From Thermoguttaceae bacterium (lineage in GTDB: Bacteria > Planctomycetota > Planctomycetia > Pirellulales > Thermoguttaceae), in the NCBI GenBank assembly GCA_017559825.1, contig JAFYQR010000130.1:1-64000 (forward strand): a DNA stretch of 64,000 nt, read 5' to 3'. The position numbers and the translations under genes are program-made. Shown piece by piece: positions 61,652 to 64,000 of the stretch (position 1 is its first letter; every line of letters begins with the position of its first letter). The notes under the pieces were generated by a model. That model searched no databases and was not told the DNA's origin. It saw only the letters and a program-made list of their open reading frames with translations.

Positions 61652-64000
61652 TCACATGCCGCCGCCGAAGAGACGCCAACCGCGGCCGAATCCGCCCTGC
61701 GGAGCCGAATCGATATGCGGAGGCTCGACCGTGGGAGGCGGGCTCGCCATCGTTTTGATCGCGCCGGTTTGCGCCGGGAAACCTTGCGACGTCGTCGGAC
61801 GCGTCCCCGCTTGCGCTTGGCCCTGCGCGTTCGTCTGCGGCTGCTCTTCGTTCGGAGCCGGACGGTCGATAATGAAACCGGTCGTCATGCCGCGCGTCGA
61901 AACGGCGTTGTTCGCGACGCGGCTTCCGTATTGGTCGTAACCGCCGTGGTCGACGACGAAACTGTAGTTCGCGCCGCAATCGCTCGGCGAGTGATACGTC
62001 AGGTGCGAAGTGGCGTAACCTTGGTTGTTGCCGCGGTAAAGGTCGGAGCCGCGATAATTCATCAACACGCCGAGGCTGCCTTCGCCCCCCGCGCCTTGCG
62101 TCAGACCGCCGGTCGCTTCGAACGCGTCGTCGCCGAGAAAGTCGACGAGGAAACCGGCGCCGAGGTCCCAGCCCATGCCGAGCCCCATGATCGTGCCGTT
62201 GTACGCGTCGTCGCCTTGGTCGTCGAACAGATAACCGACCGCGTAGTGGCAGCCAAATCCGCAGCCGAAACGTTGCCAACGTCCTTGAACGCGTTGCGAA
62301 CCGTCGTAACGCGTCGACGTCGCGGCGTAGCGAATATCGTTTCCGCCAAAGTCGCGAGCCGCTCCGACGCCCATCCAGTAGCCGCCGCCGTGCGCGAAAT
62401 AGTCGAACTCGTAAGCGTCGTCGCCACCGCAGTCAAGGCAGAGCCCGATCCCGCCGCAAGCGACGCGGCGAATCCCGGCGCCGACGCCTTGGCCCCAACC
62501 GTCGTGCCCCGGGTGCTCCGGATACGAGTCGTAATAGTAGCCGCCGACGTAATAATGGTCGTTTCCGTCTTTGTCGAGAAGAGCCCCGAAACCGCCCGGA
62601 TGCCCGAACCCTTGCGCGAGGAGCGCGGCGCGGTAATCGTCGTTTCCGCCGCGGTCGATATGAAGCCCAAGTCCGCAAAGCGCTTGACCTTGCGCTCGCA
62701 GGAAACCGAGATAACGGTCGTCGCCGTCTTCGTCGACGAGAACGCCGACGCCGCCGATGCAACTCCCTTGCGCGACGTCTTTCGCGAGGTAACGGTCGTT
62801 CCCGCCGCCGTCGTACCAAACGGAGACGCCGAGAATCGCGCCGCCTTGAATCCCGGGATTTTGCCCGACGTAATTGTCGTCGTCCGCGCCCAAGTCGATC
62901 ACGAGCAACACCGGACGGTTAACGTTGCAAACGCCTTCGCGGTACTCGTCGCGACCGCCCAAATCGACGACGCAGCAAACCGTCGAGTATTGGTCGAGGT
63001 TCCAAACCGTCGAGTTTTTATCGCCGAAAAGAATATCGCCCGCCTCGGTCGAAATTCGCCCCCTCTCTTGACCGTCGACGCTCACTTTTTCAAGCGAGTC
63101 CCAGTCGACTTGCGCCAACAGCTCGAGCGTTTTTTCGTCGAGCGTCGAAATCAGCGTTTCCGCCGCGTCGTAAAGCGCGTTTTTGTTCATTTTTTGCATC
63201 GCGTCGATCAAATACTTCGCTCGACCGCGACTCGGCACGGTGTGCCCGCTTTGCACTTGGCCGCAGAAAATCGAGTGCGCTTCCTTCGAAACCGCCGCGA
63301 CGTCGTCTTTGCTCATCGGCGCGAGAGCGCGAGCGTGCAGAGCCGCCGTTTCGACGAGCGACGTCTTCAAAACTTCGATCGCCTCTTGCGGAGTCTTCGG
63401 AGTCGGACGAGACGGACGATCGTCTCGCGTCGCGACGTCCATCTTAGCGCGCGCCAAACGAACGCCGGAAACGACGTCCGCCGTCGAACCGGAGAAGAAA
63501 CCGCCCCAAGCGCGCGTGAAGAATTCGACTTCGCCCGCCGAGCGCATCGGATCGGCGTACAGTTTTTCGTACCAACGCAAACGACAGCGGCCGTTCAACT
63601 CGCTCCCCGATTCGAGCGCCGACGTTTGCCGACGCACGCCCGCGTTGTACGCGCGCCAACGGTCGTAAAGATGCGTTCCGCCGCGAGCTTGCAACGTCGC
63701 GACCATATCGTTCGTCATTTCGAGCGTCGCCTTTTGAGCGTCGGCGAACCCAAGCCCGTTTCCGGCGGTCGTCCCGCTCGTCGACGCGGCGGGCGCGGTC
63801 GGCTCGTTCGGTTCCGGCGCTTTTTCCGTCGGTTCGACTTTCGGCAAATCGACGCGAGCGTCCGGCGCGTTCTCTTCGTCGCCGGTCAAAGCGCGAGTCT
63901 TCTCTTCGGCGGAGCGTTCCGCGGCTTGTTCGGACGCGGCCTCGGCGGCCAATTTCGCGGCTTCTTCGGCGGCTTTCTTGGCGGCTTCTTCCGCTTCTTT
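61652..64000 (-). CDS. GGxDxY-repeat protein with Ala/Glu/Lys coiled coil (5' end outside window)
   Basis: At least 782 residues; the frame is open to the window edge, so the start lies outside (a TTG at 63952 is only an in-frame codon). The visible N-terminus is a charged Ala/Glu/Lys helix (KEAEEAAKKAAEEAAK), followed by a Pro-rich linker and a helical domain (GSELNGRCRLRWYEKL). From about 330 residues before the C-terminus there are around ten repeats of about 35 residues with consensus GxGxLxDxGGxDxY (GGNDRY, DGDDRY, GGNDDY, DGNDHY, GGDDAY), suggesting a beta-solenoid whose Asp/Asn could bind metal. The last 70 residues are Pro/Gln-rich. I do not recognise a named family; a surface or scaffold role is inference. 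Confidence 0.75.
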   Translation of the reverse strand, partial: KEAEEAAKKAAEEAAKLAAEAASEQAAERSAEEKTRALTGDEENAPDARVDLPKVEPTEKAPEPNEPTAPAASTSGTTAGNGLGFADAQKATLEMTNDMVATLQARGGTHLYDRWRAYNAGVRRQTSALESGSELNGRCRLRWYEKLYADPMRSAGEVEFFTRAWGGFFSGSTADVVSGVRLARAKMDVATRDDRPSRPTPKTPQEAIEVLKTSLVETAALHARALAPMSKDDVAAVSKEAHSIFCGQVQSGHTVPSRGRAKYLIDAMQKMNKNALYDAAETLISTLDEKTLELLAQVDWDSLEKVSVDGQERGRISTEAGDILFGDKNSTVWNLDQYSTVCCVVDLGGRDEYREGVCNVNRPVLLVIDLGADDDNYVGQNPGIQGGAILGVSVWYDGGGNDRYLAKDVAQGSCIGGVGVLVDEDGDDRYLGFLRAQGQALCGLGLHIDRGGNDDYRAALLAQGFGHPGGFGALLDKDGNDHYYVGGYYYDSYPEHPGHDGWGQGVGAGIRRVACGGIGLCLDCGGDDAYEFDYFAHGGGYWMGVGAARDFGGNDIRYAATSTRYDGSQRVQGRWQRFGCGFGCHYAVGYLFDDQGDDAYNGTIMGLGMGWDLGAGFLVDFLGDDAFEATGGLTQGAGGEGSLGVLMNYRGSDLYRGNNQGYATSHLTYHSPSDCGANYSFVVDHGGYDQYGSRVANNAVSTRGMTTGFIIDRPAPNEEQPQTNAQGQAQAGTRPTTSQGFPAQTGAIKTMASPPPTVEPPHIDSAPQGGFGRGWRLFGGGM

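Overview
The window looks like chromosome from a free-living or gut-associated member of the Planctomycetota (inference). The evidence is the combination of a large secreted multi-haem protein resembling the hydrazine-synthase alpha family, Tat-exported Gfo/Idh/MocA oxidoreductases, a J-like/MshEN protein, zinc-ribbon membrane proteins, a 55-residue L33, and a Gram-negative envelope (LptB, an RND pump, a GspK-like protein). Coding DNA is GC-rich with GTC-GAC and GCG-rich codons, while gaps are A/T-tract rich. No rRNA or CRISPR is present. One tRNA is present, tRNA-Ile(GAT). Promoters that can be read by eye follow a TTGNNN-(16-17)-TANNNT pattern.

Layout. 1-8.1 kb: tail of an acidic repeat protein, rpmG, a membrane-anchored squalene-cyclase-like toroid protein, two zinc-ribbon membrane proteins, a J-like/MshEN protein, panD and an SDR dehydrogenase. 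8.2-12 kb: a small unknown gene and a cluster of BspA-type leucine-rich-repeat genes (two intact, one truncated and frameshifted) with a duplicated promoter-bearing block. 12-24 kb: HzsA-like cytochrome protein, an RND efflux pair (lipoprotein adaptor plus inner-membrane pump), and a fused FAD/Fe-S dehydrogenase. 24-29 kb (minus strand): corrinoid protein, uvrB, a DpnI-family methyl-directed endonuclease whose C-terminal domain is put out of frame by one base, and a Gfo/Idh oxidoreductase. 29.4-37 kb: tRNA-Ile, a GspK-like protein translationally coupled to a GH10-like protein, a Tat Gfo/Idh oxidoreductase with strong codon bias, and lptB. 37-43 kb (minus strand): two tandem neurotransmitter:sodium symporters, a 41-residue membrane peptide that resembles a symporter small subunit, and an ABC-F ATPase.

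43.5-56.6 kb is a phage-derived head and packaging cassette, all on the plus strand: HTH/zinc-ribbon protein, permuted papain-like hydrolase, trypsin-like protease, small membrane/coiled-coil protein, ParB-like protein, an ABC-ATPase fused to a GNAT domain, small and large terminase, portal, head protease, major capsid candidate, connector-like proteins and two unassigned structural proteins. I see no integrase, repressor, tail, tape-measure or classical lysis genes, and no att repeats. 56.7-64 kb (minus strand): alaS and proS, then a large protein built of GGxDxY repeats that runs off the right edge.

The best candidates for something undescribed are the ParB plus ABC-GNAT pair inside the packaging cassette (possibly a Mom-like DNA-modification module), the tail-less head cassette itself, and the DpnI homologue with its single-base lesion overlapping the uvrB promoter.
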